Positions 24,755 through 33,803 are shown, numbered from the stretch's first letter. The stretch: 64,000 nt of DNA from Companilactobacillus sp. (GCF_022484265.1 NZ_JAKVLR010000001.1:1984001-2048000), one strand, 5' to 3'. Made by a program: numbers and translations. The notes: generated by a model not told the origin, from the letters alone.

Positions 24755-25936
24755 CTAATCTTCCTTTCTTAAGTCGACGAAGATGCCATCGACAAGTTCT
24801 TTTTGGTCCTTAGTTAGGTCATTGCCAGTAATGGTTTTAAAAAATTGGTCAACGATATTATCCGGACTGAGTTCGCTGAGATTTTGTTGAGCCACGTCAG
24901 GTCTGTCTTCACGTTTGACGTTTTCGTAATCGAGTTCAACCACGGTCCCGTAAATTTCTTGAAGTTTAGCCCGAACGTTGATGTGCTTGCTACGGTCGAA
25001 GTCCTTGACGGTGATGGCGAACCAAGCCTGGTCGATCGGTTGCGTCTTGTAAAAAGTCGGATCAAGCAAAGTATCCCAATTTTCTTCCAATACTACTAAA
25101 TCAGTTTTTGGCTGAATCTCAAAAAAAGTCCGTTCGATTTTGTCAGAGGTCACTTCAACAATATCGACTCCTTTTCCTTGATTAGCCATCTTAGCTTCTT
25201 TAACGTTGAATTTTACGGGACTTCCAGCATAGCGGACATTTTCAGCAGGTGAAGCATTGCGTGTGTGGATGTGGCCCAGCATTACATAGTCGAATTTTTC
25301 AAATTGTTGTGCAGTCAGGGTTGCTAGTCCACCGACTTTTGACGTGGTTTCACTGGTGAGCTCAATTTCTTGATCGGCACTAGGAGAGACGGCAAAGTGG
25401 CTGATCAACACGTGTTTTTTGTTGGGGTCGAACAATTTCTCCATGTCAGGCAAAACTAGATTCATCGCATCAGTGATCGTGTGGATATTTTTAACTTGGT
25501 CAGCATCTAAACCTTGTTCTTGGTAGTAAACGCGAGCGTCCATGGGGTCAAAAAACGGCAGCATGAAAATTTGGACTTCCGGAGTTTCGACTGGCGAAAA
25601 AGCTTCGTCTAACAAAGTAGTCAGGTGAAAGTCGCTTTTTTCCATCCACTCGTTGGCGAAGTTTAATCGTTTGGCTCCATCGTGATTGCCAGAGATTGCA
25701 TAGATGGGCAGTGAGTGCTCGAGGTTGATCTCCTGCAGCATGCTGTCCAAAGTCGTGACGGCGTTGGTGCTAGGAATGGCACGGTCATAAATGTCGCCAG
25801 CGATGACGACTGCGTCAACTTGTTGGTCGATAGCAATTTGCAGCATTTCCTTGAAGGCGTGCTTTTGTTCGTCCAACAGCGAATAGCCATTGAGCGTGCG
25901 TCCGATATGCCAGTCGGCTGAGTGTAAAAATTTCAT
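24755..25936 (-). CDS. sbcD: SbcD, exonuclease subunit
   Basis: 393 residues. Metallophosphoesterase motifs are complete: HSADWHIG, VIAGDIYDR, ISGNHDGAKRL, ISHFAV and MLGHIHTR. It is the nuclease subunit partnering SbcC. Its ribosome binding site (GGAGG) lies inside the last codons of the MerR gene, so regulator and nuclease are co-translated, an arrangement that puts DNA repair under the same transcript as a MerR protein. Confidence 0.97.
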   Translation of the reverse strand: MKFLHSADWHIGRTLNGYSLLDEQKHAFKEMLQIAIDQQVDAVVIAGDIYDRAIPSTNAVTTLDSMLQEINLEHSLPIYAISGNHDGAKRLNFANEWMEKSDFHLTTLLDEAFSPVETPEVQIFMLPFFDPMDARVYYQEQGLDADQVKNIHTITDAMNLVLPDMEKLFDPNKKHVLISHFAVSPSADQEIELTSETTSKVGGLATLTAQQFEKFDYVMLGHIHTRNASPAENVRYAGSPVKFNVKEAKMANQGKGVDIVEVTSDKIERTFFEIQPKTDLVVLEENWDTLLDPTFYKTQPIDQAWFAITVKDFDRSKHINVRAKLQEIYGTVVELDYENVKREDRPDVAQQNLSELSPDNIVDQFFKTITGNDLTKDQKELVDGIFVDLRKED

Positions 25937-25937
25937 A

Positions 25938-26378
25938 CTAGTCCTCCGTATTCTTGGTATTTAAAGTTTTCTTTTCATTGGTCAGATATTGGAATTCCGC
26001 ACCGACAATTTCTTCCGCTTTAGGTGAATTGTAGCGGTCAAGTTTGAAGTCGATCTCCTTTAAGTTTTCCGTCAGCATTTGTTGCTTTTGTAAAACCTCA
26101 CGCTTATGTTTTTTCAACAGCGTTTTGCGATGCTCGATCGAACTAGGACCTTGCATGACGTCTTCGATGTAAGAACGAATGTCCTTGATCGCCATGCCAG
26201 TATTTTTGAGGCAGACGATAGTTTTGATCAAATTCAAATCCGCATCGGTAAAAATTCGATATCCAGCGTCGTTTTTTGCCACGAAAGGCAATAGTCCTTT
26301 CTTGTCGTAATAACGGATTGTCGAGATCGACAGGTCGAAGTCTTCGGCGACTTCTTTAATTGTGTAAGTTTTGATCAT
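25938..26378 (-). CDS. MerR-family transcriptional regulator
   Basis: 146 residues. An N-terminal MerR HTH (YTIKEVAEDFDLSISTIRYYDKKGLLPF) is followed by DLNLIKTIVCLKNTGMAIKDI and a dimerisation coiled coil. No conserved Cys for metal sensing is present, so it is probably of the small-molecule or stress-responsive AdhR type. It is divergent from the reductase at 26490, whose promoter holds a 16-bp palindrome in a 19-bp spacer, and leads the sbcDC operon. Confidence 0.9.
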   Translation of the reverse strand: MIKTYTIKEVAEDFDLSISTIRYYDKKGLLPFVAKNDAGYRIFTDADLNLIKTIVCLKNTGMAIKDIRSYIEDVMQGPSSIEHRKTLLKKHKREVLQKQQMLTENLKEIDFKLDRYNSPKAEEIVGAEFQYLTNEKKTLNTKNTED

Positions 26379-26409
26379 CAGACCACCTCAATTTTTTTAA
26401 AAAACGTTC

Positions 26410-26440
26410 TTGCCCTAAACCATGGTTTAGAGTTTACACT
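26410..26440 (+). promoter_or_regulatory. MerR-type promoter with central palindrome
   Basis: Candidate -35 TTGCCC (26410-26415) and -10 TACACT (26435-26440) are separated by 19 bp, as in MerR-activated promoters. A perfect 16-bp palindrome, CTAAACCATGGTTTAG (26415-26430), fills the spacer. Confidence 0.7.
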
Positions 26441-26489
26441 CTTGTTATTCGATAGTTAAGAACATTTTCGATTCAATGGAGGAAATATT

Positions 26490-27518
26490 ATGACAGAAAC
26501 AGTTTTGGTGACCGGTGGCAGTGGATTTCTCGGTCTGCACATCATTGACCAATTATTAAATCAAAATTATCAGGTGAAGACGACTGTCCGTTCTTTGAAG
26601 AAGCAGGATAGCATTCTTAATACATTACGCAATAATCAGACGAAAAATCTCGATCAACTAACTTTTTATGAAGCGGATCTTTCAAGTGACCAGGGTTGGG
26701 ATGAAGCGATGAGTGGGACTGACTTTGTCATGAGCGTAGCTTCGCCAGTGTTTTTCGATCAGCCCAAGAATGAAGCTGATGCGATCCGTCCAGCAGTTGA
26801 GGGAATAATCCGCGTGCTTCAGGCTGCCAATCGGGCACAAGTTAAGCGAGTAGTAATGACTTCAAACTTTGGTGCAGTTGGGTTCAGCCGTAAAAAGTCG
26901 AATCGTCCAACGACTGAAGCGGATTGGACCGATGTTGATCAGAAGGGAATTTCTTTGTACGAAAAATCCAAGTTGATCGCGGAAATGAAGGCCTGGGACT
27001 ATATCGATCGGCCTGAGGTCAATTTGGAATTTGCGACCGTCAATCCAGTTGCTATGCTTGGTCCATCATTAAATGGCCACGTTTCGGGAAGCTTTGATAT
27101 CTTGAAGGGTCTGTTCGATGGCTCGCAGAAACGATACGTTGATTTACCGCTGAATATCGTTGACGTTCGTGACGTTGCCGACATTCATATCAAAGCCATG
27201 CAGACTCCAATAGCCAACGGTCAACGATTTATTGCAAGTGCCGATGGTGAAATTTCAATCGGTGAGATGATCCAGCTTATTAAGAAGCAACGTCCAGAAT
27301 TGTCTGATAAAATAATCGACAAGAAATTGCCAAATTGGCTGATCAATTTAGCTGCAATCTTCAATAAGCAAGCTCAAGGTGGCAAATTATTTATAGATAT
27401 GAACCGCAACGTTTCTAATCAAAAAGCTAAAGAAACGTTAGATTGGCATCCGCTTGCTAACAATGAAGAAATCGTGCTGAGTTCGATCGACACGATGAAA
27501 AAAGCCGAGATCATCTAA
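26490..27518 (+). CDS. NAD(P)-dependent epimerase/dihydroflavonol-reductase-like dehydrogenase
   Basis: 342 residues of the extended short-chain dehydrogenase family: TGGSGFLGLHIIDQLL (cofactor loop), VMSVASPVFF, MTSNFGAVGF and a Y-x3-K catalytic pair in SLYEKSKLIAE. These enzymes reduce aldehydes or ketones with NADPH. Control by the divergent MerR regulator is likely, since MerR AdhR-type proteins commonly drive carbonyl detoxification genes. Substrate unknown. Confidence 0.88.
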   Translation: MTETVLVTGGSGFLGLHIIDQLLNQNYQVKTTVRSLKKQDSILNTLRNNQTKNLDQLTFYEADLSSDQGWDEAMSGTDFVMSVASPVFFDQPKNEADAIRPAVEGIIRVLQAANRAQVKRVVMTSNFGAVGFSRKKSNRPTTEADWTDVDQKGISLYEKSKLIAEMKAWDYIDRPEVNLEFATVNPVAMLGPSLNGHVSGSFDILKGLFDGSQKRYVDLPLNIVDVRDVADIHIKAMQTPIANGQRFIASADGEISIGEMIQLIKKQRPELSDKIIDKKLPNWLINLAAIFNKQAQGGKLFIDMNRNVSNQKAKETLDWHPLANNEEIVLSSIDTMKKAEII

Positions 27519-27529
27519 GATCTCAGCTC

Positions 27530-27688
27530 TTAATCGTATAAACCGAATTCGATATCGCGTTTTAAGTTGTCGTTAAAATCATCGGATTCATCTTCATCGA
27601 AATCGTCGTCAGAAAAGTTGGGCGACCAAGTCCATTCGCCGTCTTCATCGATCAAACCATGTTCGAAGTCAAAAATATCATCGTCCAT
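27530..27688 (-). CDS. Small acidic protein with GEWTWSP motif
   Basis: 52 residues from ATG 27688, 6 nt after AGGAGG. More than a third of residues are Asp or Glu, and the middle carries GEWTWSPNF. No family recognised. A second tiny protein just upstream on the same strand (27824-27925) carries GDWTWSP, so the motif is the likely functional element. Convergent with the reductase gene. Confidence 0.65.
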   Translation of the reverse strand: MDDDIFDFEHGLIDEDGEWTWSPNFSDDDFDEDESDDFNDNLKRDIEFGLYD

Positions 27689-27765
27689 CGGATGGATCCT
27701 CCTTTTTTCTTTTAATTTTAGCAAGGAAGAAGGCCAAACCCTAATTTAAGTTTTTATAATATTCA

Positions 27766-27799
27766 ACAAAAAAATCGTCTTTTTAACGGACGATTTTTT
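27766..27799 (-). terminator. Terminator
   Basis: AAAAATCGTC / GACGATTTTTT hairpin between the two small minus-strand genes; ends transcription of the upstream 33-residue gene. Confidence 0.75.
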
Positions 27800-27823
27800 G
27801 TATTTATTTAAATGTATTATTTG

Positions 27824-27925
27824 TTATTTAGAAGAAGTAGCTTTTGAAACCGGAGACCATGTCCAGTCACCTTTTTTATTCATATCTGCTTGCTCTAAAA
27901 CTGCTACATTGGAATTTTGTGTCAT
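27824..27925 (-). CDS. 33-residue peptide with GDWTWSP motif
   Basis: A short frame beginning MTQNSNVAVLEQAD after a strong AAAGGAGG site 7 nt upstream. The C-terminal half is GDWTWSPVSKATSSK. It shares G[DE]WTWSP with the acidic protein at 27530-27688. The strong ribosome binding site and a terminator after it support a real gene. No function known; it has no signal peptide or double-Gly leader. Confidence 0.55.
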   Translation of the reverse strand: MTQNSNVAVLEQADMNKKGDWTWSPVSKATSSK

Positions 27926-28168
27926 GGATGTACCTCCTTTATTTCTTATTCCATTGTAACAATACGGTCAAATATAATGGTTTAATTTAGAAAAAAATTG
28001 ATATTAATTAATGGGAATAAAAATATGAGATCTATTTGGAGATAGAATTTCTTCCTAACAAATGTAATACTGCTGTATTTGATTTTTTAATAGACATAAT
28101 TTAAAGTTAACTTTAAATACGATGGATTTAAAACTTTTTAGGGAAAACAGAATTTTGGGAGACTAAAT

Positions 28169-29041
28169 ATGTTCAAGAAATGCTCTATTTGCGGGAAGAG
28201 TTCGACTTTTTTGAAGGGGAGTGTCGAACTTCTCGATGGAAATGTTTGTAAGGATTGCCTTAGAAAATCTGGATTGAATGAGATACGGGCTAAGTCGATG
28301 TATGTTGCTGAATTTTCTAAACACATCCAGGCTGCACCGGTTGTTCCGACAACGATTAGTCGAAGTGATATTCGAAAAGCTAATCGCAAAGAAAAGGAAC
28401 AGAAAAGATTAAAGGCTCGTAATGATGCCAAGCAGGAACGGATTGCTCAAAAGGAAGAGTATCAAACTATTTTGGCCAACATGAAGTCTCATGATGCGGT
28501 CAGTATTGAAAAACTATTGTTCGATGATACTACTTCAAAAATGTTGATCAAGAAGTCATTGTTGACGCCATATCGTCTAGTCGACTATTCGGAAATAGTT
28601 GGTTTTCGAGAAAATGTTCAAGGCAGTCAAAAGAGTAAGCATCATCGGATCACCCGCGGAGCTGTTGGTGGAGTTCTACTTGGTGGACCAGGGATGGTCA
28701 TTGGAGCTTTAACTGGCGGAAAAGATTTTCAAGTCGTTAACCATTTAGGAGTTGTGATCACTTTTTCCGATGGTACCAACTATGAGGCCAAAATTATTAA
28801 TAGCGAAACTAAAACACAAGGCTTCATATACAATGGTCTGATAAAAATTGAACAGCAACTGCAAAGTAAGCTTCAATCTATTATTGATCAGCCAAAGCGG
28901 ATCGATGCGCAGACACAAGGTTTAACGACCAATTTTGAACAAGAAAAACGTGAATTGCTGGAGTTGAAAGAATTGGTCGATGCTGGAGTTATCACGGAAG
29001 AAGAATTCCAGTTGAAAAAGAAGAAAGTACTCGGTATCTAA
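28169..29041 (+). CDS. DUF4428 zinc-ribbon and SHOCT domain protein
   Basis: 290 residues. An N-terminal zinc ribbon CSICGKSSTFLKGS...CKDCL matches DUF4428. A charged helical segment follows, then a Gly-rich hydrophobic stretch (GAVGGVLLGGPGMVIGALTGG) that could be a membrane hairpin, and a C-terminal SHOCT-type end LLELKELVDAGVITEEEFQLKKKKVL. Found in phages and bacteria; no defined activity. Monocistronic with a strong terminator. Confidence 0.75.
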   Translation: MFKKCSICGKSSTFLKGSVELLDGNVCKDCLRKSGLNEIRAKSMYVAEFSKHIQAAPVVPTTISRSDIRKANRKEKEQKRLKARNDAKQERIAQKEEYQTILANMKSHDAVSIEKLLFDDTTSKMLIKKSLLTPYRLVDYSEIVGFRENVQGSQKSKHHRITRGAVGGVLLGGPGMVIGALTGGKDFQVVNHLGVVITFSDGTNYEAKIINSETKTQGFIYNGLIKIEQQLQSKLQSIIDQPKRIDAQTQGLTTNFEQEKRELLELKELVDAGVITEEEFQLKKKKVLGI

Positions 29042-29058
29042 AATATTTTAGAAAATTC

Positions 29059-29102
29059 AAAAAGGACACGCTCCCGACAAATGTGGGAAGCGTGTCCTTT
29101 TC
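29059..29102 (+). terminator. Terminator
   Basis: AAAAGGACACGCTCCC pairs with GGGAAGCGTGTCCTTTT, followed by a short T run. Confidence 0.85.
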
Positions 29103-29270
29103 GTTTTGAATGCGTTGGAATATGAATATTTAAATAGATAATTTTTTTAAAAAAAGGATATTATCTAATTAGGTTGTGCGAAGGGAGTAATTACCCCTTC
29201 ATAGCGACTTAGCAAGTCAAACGAATGATACGTACCCCTCGAATAAATGAAACTTGTGGAGGTATTGATC

Positions 29271-29402
29271 ATGAAAAATTTGGAAGAGATGGAGTTGGAG
29301 GATACGGTTAATATTGCCGTGGCTATCTACGTTTTGTCAGTAGCAGGGGTAAACTTTGCACGGGCATACGCAGAAATGAAAAAGGCTAACCGCAAAGGTT
29401 AG
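29271..29402 (+). CDS. 43-residue hydrophobic peptide
   Basis: Starts MKNLEEMELEDT after a GGAGG site 8 nt upstream. A single hydrophobic stretch VNIAVAIYVLSVAGVNF could span the membrane, then a basic tail KKANRKG. The stop codon lies in a perfect AGGCTAACC/GGTTAGCCT hairpin (about 29382-29405). Possible type I toxin or small membrane protein; no known family recognised. Confidence 0.5.
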   Translation: MKNLEEMELEDTVNIAVAIYVLSVAGVNFARAYAEMKKANRKG

Positions 29403-29500
29403 CCTGATCTCCATCGTTCTGAAGCTTGTGTTGAAGTCATCAATCTCACACATCGATGGCTTCTTTTCGTTTGTAATTATAACAGATTGTTTTAAAAAAT

Positions 29501-29640
29501 GGAACGTACGTCGCCCGAGGCGCGTGCGCTACTGTCTGAAGTGTTGGCTGCGCCAACGAACGACTAAGGATGGGAACGTACGTCGCCTGAGGCGCATGCG
29601 CTACCGTTTAAAGTGTTGGCTGCGCCAACGAGCATTCAGG
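29501..29640 (+). repeat. Two tandem copies of a ~70-bp hairpin module
   Basis: GGAACGTACGTCGCC begins at 29501 and again at 29573. Each copy carries two small hairpins (CGCC/GGCG and TTGGC-TGC-GCCAA). The same module forms the interior of the larger elements at 46124-46340 and 60577-60786. Confidence 0.85.
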
Positions 29641-29644
29641 GATG

Positions 29645-31057
29645 TTAGTCATTCAAATTATATCTTAGCTTCATGTGTTCTGATCCAAAGATCACCATGT
29701 CGCCGAGTAGTTTCGTTTGACGTTTTAATGAATCCTCAGCTAGCTTGTTGTTTGCTTCTTCAAGATATTTTTGAATGTTGGCACTGCTTTGTTTCTTGAT
29801 GTCAGCATCTGTGTCGTGTTGGATCTTGCGATATGAACCCATAGCTTCGAGTTCGAAGGTATTTCTGAAGTCAACGTACAAGTCGTAATCAGTGTCGCCT
29901 AGTAGGGCAGTTGTACAACTTAACCAGTACATGTTGTTGAGGTTAAATTCGTCGTCAGCGTCTTTATAAGTAGCAGGGGTGTCGTTAACGTTTGCGTAGA
30001 ATGGCACAACTGAGTTGAAGGTATTAGCACCGAATGCTAACCAGTGGATACCAGCAATTTCGTCGGGAACGTTATTTCTGATTTGCAAGATGTGAACATC
30101 GTGGTTTCTGTTGATACCGATTGGACGGAATTTAGTCTTGTCTGATTCGGAACCGTCGCCATAGACATCATATTTAGTGTTTTCGTAATGTGAACTCAAA
30201 ACGAACTTAACGTCTTCGATTGAGATCTTACGGTTAGCGTGGCAGATGAATGGCAAGTCTTGTTCCATTGGGTCTTGTTCTGCATCTGGAGTGAAATATT
30301 TTTGACCAAACCAAGCACGAGGGTTGTTGTAAACAGTATCTTTAATGCTTGCACTACCAAAAATGTGACGTAGGTTGTAAATGTTTTCGTCCGGATTCAA
30401 ATTATTTTTTTCAATGAAATCTTGTAGGTCTGCTGAAGCTAAAGTATCAGCTGAATCAAAGTCGAAGACATCGATGTTCATGCGGTTAGGGGCTACAACG
30501 TAGGCATCGTCAGGGATACGAACGGCTGCCCAATGGTGTCCACCAATAGTTTCAAGCCACCAAACGCTGTCTTTATCAGAAAAAGCGATTCCGTTTGGTT
30601 CGTAAGTTCCGTATTCTTCAAGAAGTGAGCCAAGACGTTCGACACCTTCTTTAGCGCTGTGGATGTAAGGAAGTACTAGTGTAACTAAGTCTTCTTCACC
30701 AATTCCACCTTCGACGTAAGGGTCGAGTCCTAAGATGCGTGAGTTAGTTGTGATGGTTTCGGTAGCTGACATTGCAATGTTTTCACTGTTGATACCAGCA
30801 GCAGGCCAAATACCATTAGTCAAAATTGAGTTAGGAATTGAAGTGTAACGTAGGGGATTGTCAGGAAGTTCAACCTTAACCTTGCTAATAACTGATTGGT
30901 AGTGTTTAGGTTGGTCTTCAGGATTGACCACTACAAAACGTTCAGGATCTAGAGCTTCATGACCATCATCATTTCTAGAAATAATGGTTGAGCCGTCGAT
31001 CGAAGCCTTTTTACCAACTAAAATTGATGTACATGAGCCTTTAATTCTTTTTGTCAT
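29645..31057 (-). CDS. pepD: C69-family dipeptidase PepD
   Basis: About 470 residues from the ATG at 31057 (GGAG 11 nt upstream); the N-terminal C-T-S-I-L-V-G-K-K-A-S-I-D-G-S-T-I-I-S-R-N block places the nucleophile Cys near residue 9. Further family features are SATETITTNSRILG and WWLETIGGHHWAAVR. PepD enzymes hydrolyse a broad range of dipeptides in the cytosol and help lactobacilli use peptides. Monocistronic on the minus strand. Confidence 0.92.
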   Translation of the reverse strand: MTKRIKGSCTSILVGKKASIDGSTIISRNDDGHEALDPERFVVVNPEDQPKHYQSVISKVKVELPDNPLRYTSIPNSILTNGIWPAAGINSENIAMSATETITTNSRILGLDPYVEGGIGEEDLVTLVLPYIHSAKEGVERLGSLLEEYGTYEPNGIAFSDKDSVWWLETIGGHHWAAVRIPDDAYVVAPNRMNIDVFDFDSADTLASADLQDFIEKNNLNPDENIYNLRHIFGSASIKDTVYNNPRAWFGQKYFTPDAEQDPMEQDLPFICHANRKISIEDVKFVLSSHYENTKYDVYGDGSESDKTKFRPIGINRNHDVHILQIRNNVPDEIAGIHWLAFGANTFNSVVPFYANVNDTPATYKDADDEFNLNNMYWLSCTTALLGDTDYDLYVDFRNTFELEAMGSYRKIQHDTDADIKKQSSANIQKYLEEANNKLAEDSLKRQTKLLGDMVIFGSEHMKLRYNLND

Positions 31058-31198
31058 TTTCAGAGATACTCCTTTATTCATATTACGAACATTATAACGT
31101 TTTTCGCCAAGGTTCTAAATGTTCAACCCGCTTTAGGCAAGATATTTAACTATCGAGTTAGCTTGATGTTATATTTTTCGTGAAAAGAGGGTGATACC

Positions 31199-31555
31199 GT
31201 GCGGTATTTTAGCGACTCTTTGCGTATTTTTCTAGAGAGCTTCTCAGTTATCTTATTGATCATTAACGGAACCATGATGCCGACAGTACTGGGAAAAATT
31301 TTATTCGTTCTAGTGCTACCTCTTTTGATCGTCTTATATTGGGCCGAGTTCATGGCACCTAAGTCAAAAAATCGAGTGAACGAGTTTACCCGTTTGATCT
31401 CAGAAATCGTCATCTTTGGTGGTCTGACCATCGAAACATTCGGCTTGGATAATCGTGTCTTTGCGATTTCATATCTTATTCTAGTAATAATTAGTGAGTT
31501 ATTCGAACATACAACTTCAAGAGTATTTTTCAAAAAGCATCATCGTGTTTCATAA
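31199..31555 (+). CDS. YrdB/DUF2568 family membrane protein
   Basis: 118 residues, GTG start after AAGAGGGTGA. Three to four hydrophobic segments (FSVILLIINGTMM, ILFVLVLPLLIVLYWAEFMAP, EIVIFGGLTIETF, ISYLILVIISELFEH), with the W-x-E-F-M-A-P turn characteristic of YrdB. Function of the family is unknown. Monocistronic, terminator follows. Confidence 0.75.
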   Translation: MRYFSDSLRIFLESFSVILLIINGTMMPTVLGKILFVLVLPLLIVLYWAEFMAPKSKNRVNEFTRLISEIVIFGGLTIETFGLDNRVFAISYLILVIISELFEHTTSRVFFKKHHRVS

Positions 31556-31560
31556 TTAAA

Positions 31561-31612
31561 TATATTCTCTAAAAGTATTGAAATTAAAGCTTTTTAGAGA
31601 ATATATTTTTTG
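31561..31612 (+). terminator. Terminator
   Basis: ATATTCTCTAAAAG pairs with CTTTTTAGAGAATAT, then TTTTTT. Confidence 0.8.
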
Positions 31613-31730
31613 TTTAAGTTACAAAATATTCGTTACCAAATCTCCCTTCATATATGATAAATTTGAAATGGATAGATAAGAATCAATCTTTTTAAAGCGC
31701 TTACAATATATTAACTTGGGGAGAATAGAG

Positions 31731-32663
31731 ATGAGTTTTTTAGCAACAATATTTGGTAGGGATGTTTTGTCGCACGATTTAGCTGATGCACATGCTAATC
31801 ATTCGTTGCAACACTTGCGTGTGGGGTCGCATACTTTTAATATTTCGACTGAGATCTTAGATTTGCTTTGGTTTGGGGACGGCCGTCGCAAGAATACTGA
31901 GGAATTTGAGGGCGATTCGATTTCTGAGCCATCAGAGATCATGACTCGTTCACAAGTTTATAAGGAAGATATCGACAATGTCGGTAACTATCCGGAGTTT
32001 CGCAATCTGACTCCAGGACAGAAGTATCGTTTCTTGACTTGGCTAGAAGATATCGAGCAAAAAGAAGATATTGGATTTGCCTATTTATTGCTATACGCTT
32101 TGGAACGTCGCATCTGCATGGGCAGCATGGTCGAGCCGGCAGTCAATTTGATCTGCAAATTGCATCAACAAATTGAAGACGAAGAGTTCGTTCGCCAATC
32201 TTCTGATGCATTGGTATGGGCAGCCTATAAGTATAAGCGAGTCGAATTTTTAAACTGCTTGAAACTCGACAGCATGCCAGATGAGACACAAACGCTGGTA
32301 AAATTATATACGCACGGCCATTTGAACGGGCACGACATCATGTTGATCTCCGAGAAGATTGGACTAGATGATCAACGTTATGTGACCGGTAAGCCACGTT
32401 TGTTTGAAAAAATTTTGAATGATAAGTTGGCTAAGAAATACGAAGAAGGCAATTTTTCTATTAAGCACATTGATCATGCCGGCAAATGCAACGTCAATGT
32501 CTTGCTGTCGAATTTCTCTTTGCCAAAGGATGAACGTAAGATCAAGGTTCCTAATTTACTGGAAAATAAGAACGTTCGTAAGCCATTGCTGAAGATGCTA
32601 GAAGAAACTAGCGAGGCAGTTAAAATCGAATTAGTTGGACATTATAAAAGTTATTACTCATAA
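31731..32663 (+). CDS. TerB N-terminal domain protein
   Basis: About 310 residues from the ATG after GGGGAGA. The central block YPEFRNLTPGQKYRFLTWLEDIEQKEDIGFAYLLLYALERRIC is the TerB_N signature, a domain usually seen in multidomain proteins linked to tellurite-resistance or membrane stress systems. The remainder is helical without a clear domain. A cre-like box (around 31694-31707) lies just upstream, so carbon catabolite control is possible. Role unknown. Confidence 0.7.
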   Translation: MSFLATIFGRDVLSHDLADAHANHSLQHLRVGSHTFNISTEILDLLWFGDGRRKNTEEFEGDSISEPSEIMTRSQVYKEDIDNVGNYPEFRNLTPGQKYRFLTWLEDIEQKEDIGFAYLLLYALERRICMGSMVEPAVNLICKLHQQIEDEEFVRQSSDALVWAAYKYKRVEFLNCLKLDSMPDETQTLVKLYTHGHLNGHDIMLISEKIGLDDQRYVTGKPRLFEKILNDKLAKKYEEGNFSIKHIDHAGKCNVNVLLSNFSLPKDERKIKVPNLLENKNVRKPLLKMLEETSEAVKIELVGHYKSYYS

Positions 32664-32670
32664 AATGTAG

Positions 32671-32694
32671 GTCAGCCACGAGGCTGGCTTTTTT
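32671..32694 (+). terminator. Terminator
   Basis: GTCAGCC / GGCTGGC hairpin and a T6 tail. Confidence 0.85.
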
Positions 32695-32787
32695 GTATAG
32701 GGTCAAATTTGGTTAAACAATATCATTTATATTAATGAATTAAACCGATGATAATCAAATATAATGATGTTAAGGTAGGTGACTGTG

Positions 32788-33651
32788 ATGAAAAAATTAG
32801 TAGTGATCGACGTGGGCGGAACATCAATCAAATATGCTTTGTGGAATCAACAGACTCAGGAATTAACTAACAAATCAAAAGTTGATACACCTAGGACCTT
32901 GAAAAATTTTTACCTGAAGCTGGAGGACATTGTTGCCGAATTTGACGGCGAAGAGTTAGATGGAGTATCCATTGCTATACCAGGTGCAGTAAATCAGAGA
33001 ACTGGCGTGATCGGTGGTATTTCAGCATTACCTTATTTGCATAACTTCCTGATTAAATCGGAAATCGAGAAGCGACTAAATTTAAAAGTCAAAATGGAAA
33101 ATGATGCTAACTCTGCTGCATTAGCAGAAATGAAGTCCGGTGCCGGAAAAAACTTTCATAACGTGATTTTCTTTGTCATTGGCACAGGTGTTGGCGGTTC
33201 AGTCGTGCTTGATCGAAAAATTGTTCACGGCACGCATTTGTTGGGTGGCGAATTTGGCATGACCGCTTCGCATCATAACAAGCGGCTCAGCCACGTTGCC
33301 ACGCTAGTGCATATGGCCGAACTGTATAACGAACAATACAAAAAGAACCTGACGGGACGTCAGGTTTTAGAACGTGCTCATAAAGGTGACGAAGGTGCAC
33401 TGCGGTTAGTTAACTTAATGTATCACAATCTAGCCAGTGCTATATATAATGCTCAATTTTCGATTGATCCCGAAGTGATTATCATTGGGGGAGGCGTATC
33501 CGCCAATCCCATCTTCATCAATGATTTGAACTTCGCCATCCGTGACCTCACCAACAGAATCGGCCAAGTGCCAATGGTCCCACAAGTAATCGCAGCAAAG
33601 TATCATAATGATGCTAATTTGATCGGGGCAGCTTATAATTTTTATGATTAA
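32788..33651 (+). CDS. ROK-family sugar kinase or regulator-like protein
   Basis: 287 residues. ATP-binding VIDVGGTSIKYALW, substrate block IAIPGAVNQRTG, catalytic ENDANSAALAE and phosphate loop GTGVGGSVVLD are all present, and IIIGGGVSANP closes the nucleotide site. The zinc-binding C-x-C-G-x2-G-C-x-E motif of most ROK glucokinases is absent, and there is no DNA-binding domain, so this resembles the zinc-free ROK kinases of lactobacilli. Probably phosphorylates a hexose or amino sugar. Confidence 0.88.
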   Translation: MKKLVVIDVGGTSIKYALWNQQTQELTNKSKVDTPRTLKNFYLKLEDIVAEFDGEELDGVSIAIPGAVNQRTGVIGGISALPYLHNFLIKSEIEKRLNLKVKMENDANSAALAEMKSGAGKNFHNVIFFVIGTGVGGSVVLDRKIVHGTHLLGGEFGMTASHHNKRLSHVATLVHMAELYNEQYKKNLTGRQVLERAHKGDEGALRLVNLMYHNLASAIYNAQFSIDPEVIIIGGGVSANPIFINDLNFAIRDLTNRIGQVPMVPQVIAAKYHNDANLIGAAYNFYD

Positions 33652-33680
33652 TAGTCCTCTTTTTGAATACATAACCAGAC

Positions 33681-33706
33681 AGACAATCAAAAAGGTTGTC
33701 TTTTTT
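33681..33706 (+). terminator. Terminator
   Basis: AGACAATC / GGTTGTCT hairpin followed by T5. Confidence 0.8.
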
Positions 33707-33732
33707 AATCTGTAATCTAACTTTAATTGTTT

Positions 33733-33746
33733 GTACACGTTTACAT
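33733..33746 (+). promoter_or_regulatory. cre-like box before the Ltp-type gene
   Basis: TGTACACGTTTACA differs from TGWAANCGNTNWCA at one position. Candidate CcpA site about 60 bp upstream of the lipoprotein-like gene. Confidence 0.4.
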
Positions 33747-33803
33747 AACAATGATTTTATACAATAAAATTGGTGTATAAATTTTTTTTTAGGGGTGAAA
33801 ATT

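Noticed and set aside
29428..29799. Open frame running across the hairpin modules
   Set aside because: It crosses repeat modules and overlaps the end of pepD on the opposite strand; no ribosome binding site or homology.
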